The notes beneath the pieces are model-generated. The model was not told the DNA's origin. It did not search any database and saw only the letters and a program-made list of their open reading frames with translations. From Acidobacteriaceae bacterium (lineage in GTDB: Bacteria; Acidobacteriota; Terriglobia; Terriglobales; SbA1), in contig JAFAGX010000238.1 of the NCBI GenBank assembly GCA_019237515.1, positions 1 to 9,867 on the forward strand: 9,867 bases of DNA, given 5' to 3'. The position numbers were made by a program, and so were the translations under genes. This document shows, piece by piece, positions 1 to 7,445 of this stretch. Position 1 is the first letter of the stretch. Every line of letters begins with the position of its first letter.

Positions 1-1944
1 TTTGCTTTCGATGGCAGTTGGACCGCCAGTGCTCCCGGCGCTCCTGGTGGCTTTGGGTTCGCTGACTTCCTGCTGGGACTATCCGAGAACGGACCCGCCA
101 CCTTCATTAACCAAACCGACGGCGCGGCTCAGGTTCCTGCTCAAACCCAAGGCCGTCAGACCTATCGCGCGTTCTATGTCAACGATACCTGGCATTACAC
201 CTCCAAGTTAACCTTGAACTTGGGCCTTCGCTATGAGCTTCAAGGTCCGTGGTCGGAACGTTACAACCGTTTGACCTATTGGAACCCAAGCCAAACCAAT
301 GCCAGCGTCACCGGTTGTCAATCCACTCTAGTAAACGGCCAACCCGTTGGGATTCCAGGATCTCCCTGCATCGGCGACGTTTCCTTGGTGCAGAACGGTC
401 CTAACTCCACCAGAAACAACATACCGCTGGATAAGAAGGAGTTCGCCCCACGCCTCGGTTTTGCTTACAGCTTTAGTCCAAAAACGGTGCTCCGTGGCGG
501 CTATGGAATATTCTGGGTGCCAAACTACGTGGTCTTCCAACTGAATCCAGATAACGATCTGATTAACCTTGCGACGACGCCGTTCTTCGGTACTGTAAAC
601 AACGGAGTGTCGCCCAGTGCCTCTCTCGATAGAAGCAATTGCACCGCAGTAGGCGGAGGTTTTGCCGCTTTCGTCGCCTCTTGCGCCACCACCGGTCCGT
701 TTGGCGCGGGCGGAATCATCCAGCCGCCCGGCAGAGGCGGAAACACTTCAGCCTTTGCAGCGGCGAACGGTTCTCCCACGCTATCTCCCTACCTTCTGCC
801 AAAGCCCGCATATGTACAGCAGTACAATCTGGACATCCAGCGCCAATTGCCAGGCAAGTTCTTTGCCGATGTGGCCTATGCAGGCTCGCATGGCGTACAT
901 CTTTCGAACTACAACCCCAGCATCGTGATCAACCAAATCCCCGACTCTTACATTGCACAGGCGAACGCGCAATACACCGCCGCCTGCGGCAGTCCGACGG
1001 CGATTTGTGCGTTCAAGCCCGATATCGCCAAACCAGTAACCAATACTCTGGTGGGTGCAAATGCATCACTCAGCACTGCAACCGTTCCCGCCGGACAGTT
1101 GCTCCGTCCATTCCCGCAATACACTCGGTTGAGCTTGGCCGGACAAGGCTGCTGCGACAGCATGTATAACGCCCTACAGGTCAGCGTAACCCGGCGGTTC
1201 TCGGGCGGCGGCACGCTGTTGGTCGCATATACCAATGCCAAGCTCCTGACCAATACCGATACCACCACCAGTTGGCTTGAGGGTGGTACAACCGGCGGCG
1301 TGGGCCAGGTGCAGGATTTCAATAACCTCTCTGGGGAAAAGTCTCTTTCGTCCGAAGATGTCCCGCAACGGCTCGTCGTCAGCTATGTCCTGGATCTGCC
1401 GTTTGGTAAGGGAAAGATGTGGCTTAACAGCCTCAGCGGTCCAGCCAACAAGATTGTCTCTGGTTGGGGCATCGACGGCATTACCACCTTCCAACGTGGC
1501 TTCCCGCTCAAAATCGCATGGGGTGGTCCCAGCACTCAATTGCAACAGCTCAACCTCGGCGTAGGTACCCAACTGCGTCCTAACGTTATAGGTGGTTGCA
1601 GCAAATCGGGCCCACGCACGCTGGCAGAATGGTTCAACGTTGATTGCTTTTCGGCGCCTCCGCAGTACGGTTTTGGCTCCGAGTCCCGGGTAGATGCAAC
1701 GCTGCGCGCAGAGGGAATCAACAACTTTGATTTCGCTGCCTTCAAGCGGACCAGCATTACGGAGAGCACCAACATTGAGTTCCGGATGGAGTTCTTCAAT
1801 CTGTTTAACCGGCCGCAATTTGGCTTCCCCGGAACGAGCTTTAATCCGGCATCCGGAAACAATGCTGCTAATGGATTTGGAGTGGTTTCCAGTACGGTCG
1901 GCAACCCACGACTTATCCAGGCCGCTTTAAAGTTTAATTTCTAA
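1..1944 (+). CDS. TonB-dependent receptor, Oar-like, C-terminal part (5' end outside window)
   Basis: The frame is open from base 1 to TAA at 1942-1944, giving about 647 residues with no start in the window. The ATG at 214 is internal, because barrel-like sequence such as ADFLLGL and YRAFYVNDTW continues upstream of it. The protein is rich in alternating aromatic and polar strands separated by Gly/Asn/Ser loops. It contains signatures typical of Acidobacteriota Oar-like receptors: LTLNLGLRYE, SYVLDLPFGKGK, WFNVDCFSAPP, EFFNLFNRPQFGFP and a C-terminal ALKFNF ending in Phe, as required for BAM-mediated outer-membrane insertion. Family knowledge predicts an N-terminal carboxypeptidase-regulatory-like domain and a plug, both off the left edge. 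The ligand cannot be told; related proteins are often assumed to take up glycan fragments or iron complexes, or to act in adhesion. The ten cysteines fall in five close pairs, which is unusual. A strong terminator follows directly. Confidence 0.93.
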   Translation, partial: FAFDGSWTASAPGAPGGFGFADFLLGLSENGPATFINQTDGAAQVPAQTQGRQTYRAFYVNDTWHYTSKLTLNLGLRYELQGPWSERYNRLTYWNPSQTNASVTGCQSTLVNGQPVGIPGSPCIGDVSLVQNGPNSTRNNIPLDKKEFAPRLGFAYSFSPKTVLRGGYGIFWVPNYVVFQLNPDNDLINLATTPFFGTVNNGVSPSASLDRSNCTAVGGGFAAFVASCATTGPFGAGGIIQPPGRGGNTSAFAAANGSPTLSPYLLPKPAYVQQYNLDIQRQLPGKFFADVAYAGSHGVHLSNYNPSIVINQIPDSYIAQANAQYTAACGSPTAICAFKPDIAKPVTNTLVGANASLSTATVPAGQLLRPFPQYTRLSLAGQGCCDSMYNALQVSVTRRFSGGGTLLVAYTNAKLLTNTDTTTSWLEGGTTGGVGQVQDFNNLSGEKSLSSEDVPQRLVVSYVLDLPFGKGKMWLNSLSGPANKIVSGWGIDGITTFQRGFPLKIAWGGPSTQLQQLNLGVGTQLRPNVIGGCSKSGPRTLAEWFNVDCFSAPPQYGFGSESRVDATLRAEGINNFDFAAFKRTSITESTNIEFRMEFFNLFNRPQFGFPGTSFNPASGNNAANGFGVVSSTVGNPRLIQAALKFNF

Positions 1945-1956
1945 TCCCAGGATTTC

Positions 1957-1992
1957 CCGGACCGGGCATTTTCACCCGGTCCGGATTTTTTT
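1957..1992 (+). terminator. Rho-independent terminator after the TonB-dependent receptor gene
   Basis: A perfect 10-bp GC-rich stem (1957-1966 pairing with 1975-1984) closes an 8-base loop and is followed by A and seven T (1986-1992). It starts 12 bases after the receptor stop codon. This is a textbook intrinsic terminator and separates the receptor from the downstream GlcG-like and GH3 genes. Confidence 0.93.
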
Positions 1993-2075
1993 GCTCACGC
2001 GTTGTCACCGCCGCAAGGGATAATCAGTTTTCCAGCCGCCATAGATAGACCTGCCTTGATGACGGCGCCTGAAAG

Positions 2076-2501
2076 ATGCGAACCACTCAGACCATCGACT
2101 ATTCCGAAGCGAGACAAATCATCGATGTGATCGTAGAAAAAGCATTGCAGCTGAGAAAGTCTGCTGTAATCGCTGTCGCCGATTCCCACGGCGAACTCAT
2201 CGCTTTTGCCCGCATGGACGGGGCTCCCATTTCTTCAATTCGCATCGCCATGAATAAAGCCTGGACTGCGGCACGAGAGCGCAAACCCACCAAGGAGATC
2301 GGCGATAAAGTCCGGCACCCGGAAAAAGGCCATGACATTTCCTACTACGGCGATCCCAAATTTGTGGGCTGGGGCGGGGGCATTCCCGTCTGGAAGAATT
2401 CCGAGGTGGTGGGCGCAATTGGAGTCAGCGGATTGTCATCGATTGAAGACGTAGAACTAGCCACTCTTGGCGCGCAATCGATCGGGGATCACAAAGTTTA
2501 A
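2076..2501 (+). CDS. GlcG/HbpS-like heme-binding family protein (DUF336)
   Basis: The product has 141 residues, a normal length for this single-domain cytoplasmic family. Visible family features are an N-terminal helix ending ALQLRKSAVIAV, the strand-turn VADSHGELIAFARMDGA (34-50), the helix with KAWTAA (61-66), the glycine turn GWGGGIP (98-104) and GAIGVSG (113-119). Members include GlcG beside glycolate oxidase genes and HbpS, a heme-binding oxidative-stress sensor of Streptomyces; many others have no known role. I see no signal peptide, so the product should stay inside the cell unless the true start is elsewhere. An in-frame TGA at 2070-2072 limits the start to ATG 2076, but only GAAAG sits directly against it, so ribosome binding looks weak. 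The GH3 gene follows after 51 bp on the same strand, so co-transcription is plausible. Heme binding is a family-level guess. Confidence 0.88.
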   Translation: MRTTQTIDYSEARQIIDVIVEKALQLRKSAVIAVADSHGELIAFARMDGAPISSIRIAMNKAWTAARERKPTKEIGDKVRHPEKGHDISYYGDPKFVGWGGGIPVWKNSEVVGAIGVSGLSSIEDVELATLGAQSIGDHKV

Positions 2502-2541
2502 TAACCGCAGTTTGCAACTTGTCGCAATCCGACGTGCAACC

Positions 2542-2546
2542 GGAGG
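2542..2546 (+). promoter_or_regulatory. Ribosome binding site of the GH3 gene
   Basis: GGAGG lies 6 bases before ATG 2553. It fixes the GH3 start and contrasts with the weak site of the upstream GlcG-like gene. Confidence 0.8.
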
Positions 2547-2552
2547 TTTTGA

Positions 2553-5048
2553 ATGTCACGGAAGCTGCAGTCTGTCTGTCTTGCCTTTATTCTTTCTATC
2601 CTTTCAGCGCTAGGCCACGGCCAGAAATCCTCTCCGGATGTCGAGGCGCGCGTTGATTCCCTTCTCAAACAACTGACACTGGAAGAAAAAATCGATCTGA
2701 TTGGCGGCGTCGATGACTTCTACATCCGCGCCATTCCGCATATCGGCCTTCCCCGCCTGAAGATGGCCGACGGACCAGTTGGCGTCCGGAACTACGGACC
2801 GGCAACCGTTTTCGGCGGCATAGGACTCGCTGCCACCTGGGATCCCGAAATGGCTCACCGCATCGGATCAGTCATCGGTCAGGATGCCAGGGCCCGCGGC
2901 GTCCATTTCATGTTGGGCCCGGGCGTCAACATCTATCGCGCTCCCATGTGCGGCAGAAATTTCGAATACTTCGGGGAAGATCCGTATCTTGCTGCGCGAA
3001 CTGCGGTGGGCTATATCGAAGGCATGCAAGAGCAAGGCGTCAGTGCCACGATCAAACACTACATGGGCAATAACCAGGAATTCGATCGCCGCAACATGGA
3101 CTCAGTGATCGACGAGCGCACCATGCGCGAAATCTATCTTCCCACCTTCGAAGCCGCCGTGAAGGAAGCTCATGTCGGCGCCATCATGAATTCCTACAAT
3201 CTGACCAACGGCCAGCACATGACCGAGAACGGATATCTGAACACCGACGTCGCCAAGAAGGATTGGGGATTCTCCGGAATTCTGATGTCCGACTGGGGGT
3301 CAACCTCCGACGGCATCGCCTCCGCGAATGGCGGTCTTGACCTCGAGATGCCGTCAGGAAAGTTCATGAATCGCGCGACCCTGCTTCCCGCGATCCAGGC
3401 CGGCAAGGTTACGGAAGCAACCATCGACGATAAAGTGCGTCGTATCCTTCGCACGGCGATTCGCCTCGGATGGCTTGATCGTGAACAAACTGATCCATCG
3501 ATTCCTCTTCTCAATCCAGAGGGAACAAAAGCCGCTTTGGACGCCGCTCGCGCCAGCGTGGTTCTTCTCAAGAACGATGGCGGCGTCTTGCCACTCGACA
3601 AGGCACAGATAAAGTCCGTGGCGGTCATCGGGCCCGATGCTTATCCCGCGGTGCCAGGTGCTGCAGGAAGCGCGGAGGCAAAACCGTTTACGCCTGTCAG
3701 TTATCTGGAAGGAATTGCGAAATATCTCGGAGCCGGGAGAGTCTATTATGACCGTGGGATTCCGAGCCCGGAGGACATGGCAAAGCAGACCCAGTTCACG
3801 ACCGACTCCAGCGGCGGCCAGCCAGGTTTGAAAGCTGAGTTCTTTACCAACGCGGATCTCAACGGGTCGCCTGCAATGACGCGGGTGGACAAGTTTGTCG
3901 ATTACCAGCCTTTTCGTTGGGCCAAGGATGCTGATGCTGATGCTTCGGTTCGCTGGACAGGCTATTTTGCCCCGACTTCTCCCGGCAAATACCTGGTTTT
4001 TGTTCAAGGGCCTGGTGAGACTGGCGGCTACCGACTCTACATCGATAAAAAACTGGTGTTTGATGATTGGAATGCGTGGTACGCCTTCCTAAGCGAAACA
4101 TCGATGACAATGACGCCAGGCCCACACTTGGTCGAACTCGAGTCCTATGTGCGGCAGGGCTGGCATACCGTCCCTGTTGCGCTCGGCATCGTCCGCCCCG
4201 AGGATCTGGTAAGTGCGCGCGCAAAATCTTTGGCCTCGCGTGCCGATGCTGTCATTATGGCGGTTGGGTTCGATGCCTCGAACGAAGGCGAAAGTGCCGA
4301 CCGCATGTTCCAACTTCCTCCCGGGCAGGACGAACTCATCAATCAGATCGCCGCAGTTAACAAAAAGTTGGCAGTGGTCGTGACTTCCGGTGGCAGCGTT
4401 GACATGTCGGCCTGGGTTGACCATGTGCCTGCGATCTTTGAGTCGTGGTATTCCGGCCAGGAAGGCGGCACCGCGCTGGCGCAATTGCTGTTTGGTGACT
4501 ATGACCCCTCGGGAAGGCTGCCAATCTCTTTCGAGCGGCGCTGGGAAGATAACGCCGTTCACGACACGTACTATCCCAAGAAAGGCGAAAAGAAGGTCAC
4601 ATATTCCGAGGGCGTTTTCCTCGGATACCGCCATTTCGACAAGTCCAGCACCAAGCCGCTATTCCCGTTTGGTTACGGGCTTTCCTACAGCACCTTTGGC
4701 TACAAGAACCTAACGATTTCTCCTACACAGGCTTCAGGAGATCAGCGGGTGAACGTCGCATTCGACATTATGAATACCGGAAGGCGTGCAGGCGCGGAGG
4801 TTGCGGAAATTTACGTCGGCGATAAGCATGCTCCTGTTCCTCGTCCGGTGAAAGAGCTAAAAGGATTCACCAAGGTGGAGCTTAAGCCCGGCGCAACCAG
4901 ACATGTTGAAGTCAGTCTCGATCGCAGAGCTTTTTCATATTTCGACGTCAAAAGTCACCGATGGACCGTAGCCCCGGGCGACTTTGATGTGTACGTCGGC
5001 CGATCTTCCGCACAGATTGAACTCACAGGAAAGGTCTCGGTCCAATAA
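2553..5048 (+). CDS. Secreted GH3 beta-glycosidase (beta-glucosidase type) with inserted PA14 domain
   Basis: The 831-residue product starts with a Sec-type signal peptide: basic SRK, a hydrophobic stretch at about 8-20, and probable cleavage near GHG/Q24. The GH3 (beta/alpha)8 domain spans about 35-305, with DGPVGVR (73-79), GRNFEYFGEDP (134-144), KH (168-169), NNQE (173-176) and the nucleophile Asp247 in MSDWG. The alpha/beta sandwich domain is split: about 330-420, then a PA14 module (about 425-545, starting GLKAEFFTNADLNG), then about 550-710. The acid/base is likely Glu580, possibly Glu578, in NEGESADR. A fibronectin-III-like domain (about 732-822) closes the protein. By family knowledge it removes terminal beta-linked sugars, commonly glucose, from oligosaccharides or glycosides with retention of configuration; PA14 insertions shape the substrate pocket in related enzymes. 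It should act in the periplasm or outside the cell. The exact substrate is not readable. A 3' convergent gene ends 111 bp away. Confidence 0.95.
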   Translation: MSRKLQSVCLAFILSILSALGHGQKSSPDVEARVDSLLKQLTLEEKIDLIGGVDDFYIRAIPHIGLPRLKMADGPVGVRNYGPATVFGGIGLAATWDPEMAHRIGSVIGQDARARGVHFMLGPGVNIYRAPMCGRNFEYFGEDPYLAARTAVGYIEGMQEQGVSATIKHYMGNNQEFDRRNMDSVIDERTMREIYLPTFEAAVKEAHVGAIMNSYNLTNGQHMTENGYLNTDVAKKDWGFSGILMSDWGSTSDGIASANGGLDLEMPSGKFMNRATLLPAIQAGKVTEATIDDKVRRILRTAIRLGWLDREQTDPSIPLLNPEGTKAALDAARASVVLLKNDGGVLPLDKAQIKSVAVIGPDAYPAVPGAAGSAEAKPFTPVSYLEGIAKYLGAGRVYYDRGIPSPEDMAKQTQFTTDSSGGQPGLKAEFFTNADLNGSPAMTRVDKFVDYQPFRWAKDADADASVRWTGYFAPTSPGKYLVFVQGPGETGGYRLYIDKKLVFDDWNAWYAFLSETSMTMTPGPHLVELESYVRQGWHTVPVALGIVRPEDLVSARAKSLASRADAVIMAVGFDASNEGESADRMFQLPPGQDELINQIAAVNKKLAVVVTSGGSVDMSAWVDHVPAIFESWYSGQEGGTALAQLLFGDYDPSGRLPISFERRWEDNAVHDTYYPKKGEKKVTYSEGVFLGYRHFDKSSTKPLFPFGYGLSYSTFGYKNLTISPTQASGDQRVNVAFDIMNTGRRAGAEVAEIYVGDKHAPVPRPVKELKGFTKVELKPGATRHVEVSLDRRAFSYFDVKSHRWTVAPGDFDVYVGRSSAQIELTGKVSVQ

Positions 5049-5159
5049 ATAGCTTGTCATCCTGACCAAGCCTCTTTTGCGCAGGGAGGGATTTGGGCGA
5101 GCCGCGCGAAGTGTCGCGATTTTTGCTACACAACAATCGCGCGCTTGCTCGCTTCCTAA
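5049..5159. terminator. Convergent intergenic region with imperfect inverted repeat, possible bidirectional terminator
   Basis: This spacer separates two converging genes. It contains GCGAG-CC-GCGCG (5097-5108) facing CGCGC-TTG-CTCGC (5140-5152), and inside that a 7-bp inverted repeat CGCGATT (5115-5121) with AATCGCG (5135-5141). TTTTT follows the inner left arm (5120-5124), but no clean T-run follows the right arm. It could slow polymerases coming from either side. The segment TGTCATCCTGA (5055-5065) resembles the start of a dispersed intergenic repeat I recall from Acidobacteriota genomes. Termination is inferred only. Confidence 0.4.
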
Positions 5160-6260
5160 TTAAATCGCACCATCACCCAATTTCACCCAATTACCACCGC
5201 TCGCGGATCGTTCCACCGCATCCAGCACCCTCTGTACCGCAACCGCATCTTCGAAACTGACGTGGAAGGGCTCGTCCCGCGCACAGGAATTCAGGAAGTC
5301 TGCAGTCGTGGCAATGAAGGGATGCTCGTAGCCGATCGGATGGCCAGGTCGCCAGAAATTCTGCCAATAAGGATGATTTGGTCCCGTGGTCGGTATGCTT
5401 CGTACGCCTTGCAGGTTGGGAGCCTCTGTAGCATCAAAGAAATCCAGCCGGTTCATCTCGTCGAGACTGAACCGCAACATGCCTTTCGATCCGTTAATCT
5501 CAAACGTATTGCGATTCTGACAACCGACTCCGTAACGGCTCACCTCGAAATTCCCAATGCTGCCGTTGGCGAAGCGAACCGCTAACCATGCGGCATCATC
5601 CACATCGCGTCCCGAAGCAAAAGTGTGGGTCGTAGCATTGAGGTCGGCGATCGGTCCGTTCAAGTAAAGCGCGAGATCAACGAGGTGTGAAAGCAGGTCC
5701 CCGGTCGCGCCGGTTCCTGCCTCACTGCGTTTGTAGCGCCACGCATGTGCCTTCGATGGATCATTCCCCGACTGATTCAGATAGAGCGCACGATAATGGA
5801 AGATCTGCCCCAACCGTCCTTCCTCAATCAATTGCTTGGCAAAGACAACCGCCGGAAGCCGACGGTAGTTGAACCACACCAGGTTCGGCACCCGTCGCAC
5901 CGCTTGCGCCATGCTCTTGGCTTCTTGCAGCGAAACAGCCAATGGCTTTTCGCACAACACCATTTTCCCTGCCGCCGCCGCTGCAAGCGCAATTGGAGCG
6001 TGCAATACGTTCGGCACCGCGATGTCGACCGCATCGATATCTTTCCTGCTGATGACGGCCTGCCAATCAGTTTCTACTTCGTCCCATCCCCATTGCGCGG
6101 CCACCGCCTGGAGCTTGTCGCGATTTCTTCCACAGATCACCTGCAACTGCAGATCATAGGGAACATCGAAGAAGTGACTGACCTGCCGAAATGCGTTGGA
6201 ATGCACTTTGCCAATGAAACCCGGCCCAATCATCGCGAGACGCAATTTCTTTTTGGTCAT
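5160..6260 (-). CDS. Gfo/Idh/MocA family NAD(P)-dependent oxidoreductase
   Basis: The 366-residue product from ATG 6260 has the normal family length and layout. The N-terminal Rossmann fold carries IGPGFIG (11-17) right after a short basic leader, then CGRN (43-46), AVPN.LHAPIA (81-91) and the diagnostic CEKPLA (103-108). The C-terminal substrate/dimer domain holds GDLLSHLVDLALYL (187-200), whose His192 is the usual catalytic histidine position, and FEINGSKGMLRF (253-264). The family oxidises or reduces hydroxyls of sugars, inositols or sugar nucleotides; the substrate here is unknown. A longer reading from GTG 6338 adds 26 residues without family resemblance. Neither start has a good Shine-Dalgarno, but TAAAAT on the - strand at 6283-6288 could be a -10 box placing transcription just before ATG 6260. 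It is last in the - strand series, 175 bp after the epimerase gene, so it may have its own promoter. Confidence 0.93.
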   Translation of the reverse strand: MTKKKLRLAMIGPGFIGKVHSNAFRQVSHFFDVPYDLQLQVICGRNRDKLQAVAAQWGWDEVETDWQAVISRKDIDAVDIAVPNVLHAPIALAAAAAGKMVLCEKPLAVSLQEAKSMAQAVRRVPNLVWFNYRRLPAVVFAKQLIEEGRLGQIFHYRALYLNQSGNDPSKAHAWRYKRSEAGTGATGDLLSHLVDLALYLNGPIADLNATTHTFASGRDVDDAAWLAVRFANGSIGNFEVSRYGVGCQNRNTFEINGSKGMLRFSLDEMNRLDFFDATEAPNLQGVRSIPTTGPNHPYWQNFWRPGHPIGYEHPFIATTADFLNSCARDEPFHVSFEDAVAVQRVLDAVERSASGGNWVKLGDGAI

Positions 6261-6370
6261 AGTTGGTTTGTTCAGCCGCGCTATTTTAACTTCTGTGGCA
6301 AAGAAAGTCTTATTGCGACCCGTGGTATCCAGATTCACTACGAGGCCACTCAGAAAATTTTGAAAGAAAA

Positions 6371-6400
6371 AGCCTCCGTGACCCTTCGTGTCCTCTCTGG
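6371..6400 (-). repeat. Degenerate 10-bp-period CACGGAGG-type intergenic repeat (three units)
   Basis: Read on the - strand, three consecutive 10-base units are CCAGAGAGGA (6400-6391), CACGAAGGGT (6390-6381) and CACGGAGGCT (6380-6371). They share a C-C/A-x-G-R-A-G-G core with exact 10-base spacing. I recall dispersed CACGGAGG/CACAGAGG arrays with this look from intergenic DNA of Acidobacteriota and other environmental bacteria, so this is probably a remnant copy. It lies between the epimerase and Gfo/Idh genes and codes for nothing visible. Confidence 0.6.
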
Positions 6401-6425
6401 TTATGAACTTAGGGTTATGAACTTA
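6399..6425. repeat. Tandem 14-bp duplication
   Basis: GGTTATGAACTTA occurs at 6399-6411 and again at 6413-6425 with one G between, giving a 14-base period. It abuts the CACGGAGG-type repeat and ends 10 bases from the epimerase stop codon. It looks like a slippage duplication; a protein-binding site is possible but unsupported. Confidence 0.8.
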
Positions 6426-6435
6426 CGACAGCGCT

Positions 6436-7353
6436 TTATGTTTGAACCTTCACCTGCGCTGCTCGACGGAGGTGCCCGGAGAGATTGGGAACACAACCGA
6501 ACTCTGACTTGAATCGATCGCAATTCAGCCGCCTTGGGAATCCGCTGACAACCCTGTCTCCAAAGGAAACGCGCACCTGCGGGTTTAACGCTTCAATTTC
6601 TCTTTTAAGTTGGGAAAGGTGCCAGACTTCACAAGGCGCATTGTAGACGGAATGCCCAATACTTTCCGCGTTCGACAAAGTCGCGAACGCGTTAGCTAGA
6701 TCTTCGACGTGCACGATGGAGAGCGTCTCGTCTTCCGCAAACGGAATGACGATTTGGCTTTCTCTTGCCTCGCGAAGAGCATTGAGCAGGTCGGTTCTCC
6801 ACGCAGATGTGGCGGTGCCTGGGCCTGAGCCAACCACGATCGGAATTCGCATACTCACAAATTGAATCCCGAATTTATGGCTATATGTGTTGCCAAGTAC
6901 TTCAATGTACTTTTTTGCCGCGCCGTACATATCCTCGGGGGCGGTGTAATCTGTTTCGGAAACATCGTCCTGGGTGCCCTTTGAACCATAAATGCTGATT
7001 GAACTGGCGAAGACCACCCTCGCGACCCCAAATTTCCGCGCAGCTTCCAGAACGTTGAGACTCCCAAGAATGTTGACTTCTGTTGCCTGCTTTGGATCCC
7101 TCTCGGAAGCCGTGCGGAGAGTTGATGCCAGATGAGCGATGCCATAAACCTGCCGTGACATCGAAGCGAAAATCTCCTCCACTCGCTGTCCATCCGTAAT
7201 ATCGCACTCAAGGCTCAGGCCACCGAACGATTGCCTGCCATTTTGGCGATCCAGCGAAATGACATCGTCGCCGCCAGAGAGGAGCACGGACCGGACATCC
7301 CGTCCAATGAAGCCCTCCCCGCCAGTAACCACTACAAGCTTAGTCTCCGCCAT
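6436..7353 (-). CDS. NAD(P)-dependent epimerase/dehydratase (extended SDR family)
   Basis: The 305-residue product from ATG 7353 begins with the nucleotide-binding strand and loop VVVTGGEGFIG (7-17), typical of extended short-chain dehydrogenases such as UDP-sugar 4-epimerases. Further marks are CDIT (50-53), a strand ending GIAHLAS (71-77), NILGSLNVLEAAR (94-106), SSISIYG (117-123) with Ser118 at the usual catalytic position, and the active-site YGAAK (Tyr143, Lys147). SMRIPIVVGSGPG (167-179) and VHVEDLANA (214-222) belong to the substrate half. Such enzymes epimerise, dehydrate or reduce nucleotide sugars; the reaction is not decidable here. The frame stays open 78 codons further upstream into the radical SAM gene, but that part has no SDR resemblance and is Cys-rich, so I place the start at the methionine just before the Rossmann strand. 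No clear Shine-Dalgarno precedes it. It lies 92 bp after the radical SAM gene on the same strand. Confidence 0.92.
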   Translation of the reverse strand: MAETKLVVVTGGEGFIGRDVRSVLLSGGDDVISLDRQNGRQSFGGLSLECDITDGQRVEEIFASMSRQVYGIAHLASTLRTASERDPKQATEVNILGSLNVLEAARKFGVARVVFASSISIYGSKGTQDDVSETDYTAPEDMYGAAKKYIEVLGNTYSHKFGIQFVSMRIPIVVGSGPGTATSAWRTDLLNALREARESQIVIPFAEDETLSIVHVEDLANAFATLSNAESIGHSVYNAPCEVWHLSQLKREIEALNPQVRVSFGDRVVSGFPRRLNCDRFKSEFGCVPNLSGHLRRAAQVKVQT

Positions 7354-7445
7354 ACCAATGATTATGCCGGAGACGCGGTTTCGTGGTAAGGGATCGCACT
7401 CGCAGTGGTTGTTTGAGCAACAGGTGTCGGGAACCCAACCACCTC

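Noticed and set aside
1174..1818. 214-codon open frame on the - strand
   Set aside because: Antisense to the receptor barrel, with basic low-information translation.
2002..2024. Possible promoter for the GlcG-like gene: TTGTCA (2002-2007) and GATAAT (2019-2024)
   Set aside because: The 11-base spacing is too short for a sigma-70 promoter. GATAAT alone may still be a -10 box, but I cannot support it.
3354..4007. 217-codon open frame on the - strand
   Set aside because: Antisense to the GH3 gene; no recognisable features or ribosome binding site.
6261..6338. N-terminal extension of the Gfo/Idh protein from GTG 6338
   Set aside because: The 26 extra residues do not resemble the family, and the Rossmann fold starts normally just after ATG 6260.
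6371..6425. CRISPR-like array
   Set aside because: Units of 10 and 14 bases are contiguous, with no spacers of uniform length and no cas genes nearby.
5745..6512. 255-codon open frame on the + strand
   Set aside because: It lies opposite the well-supported Gfo/Idh gene and the following spacer, and its translation has no domain features; an antisense shadow.
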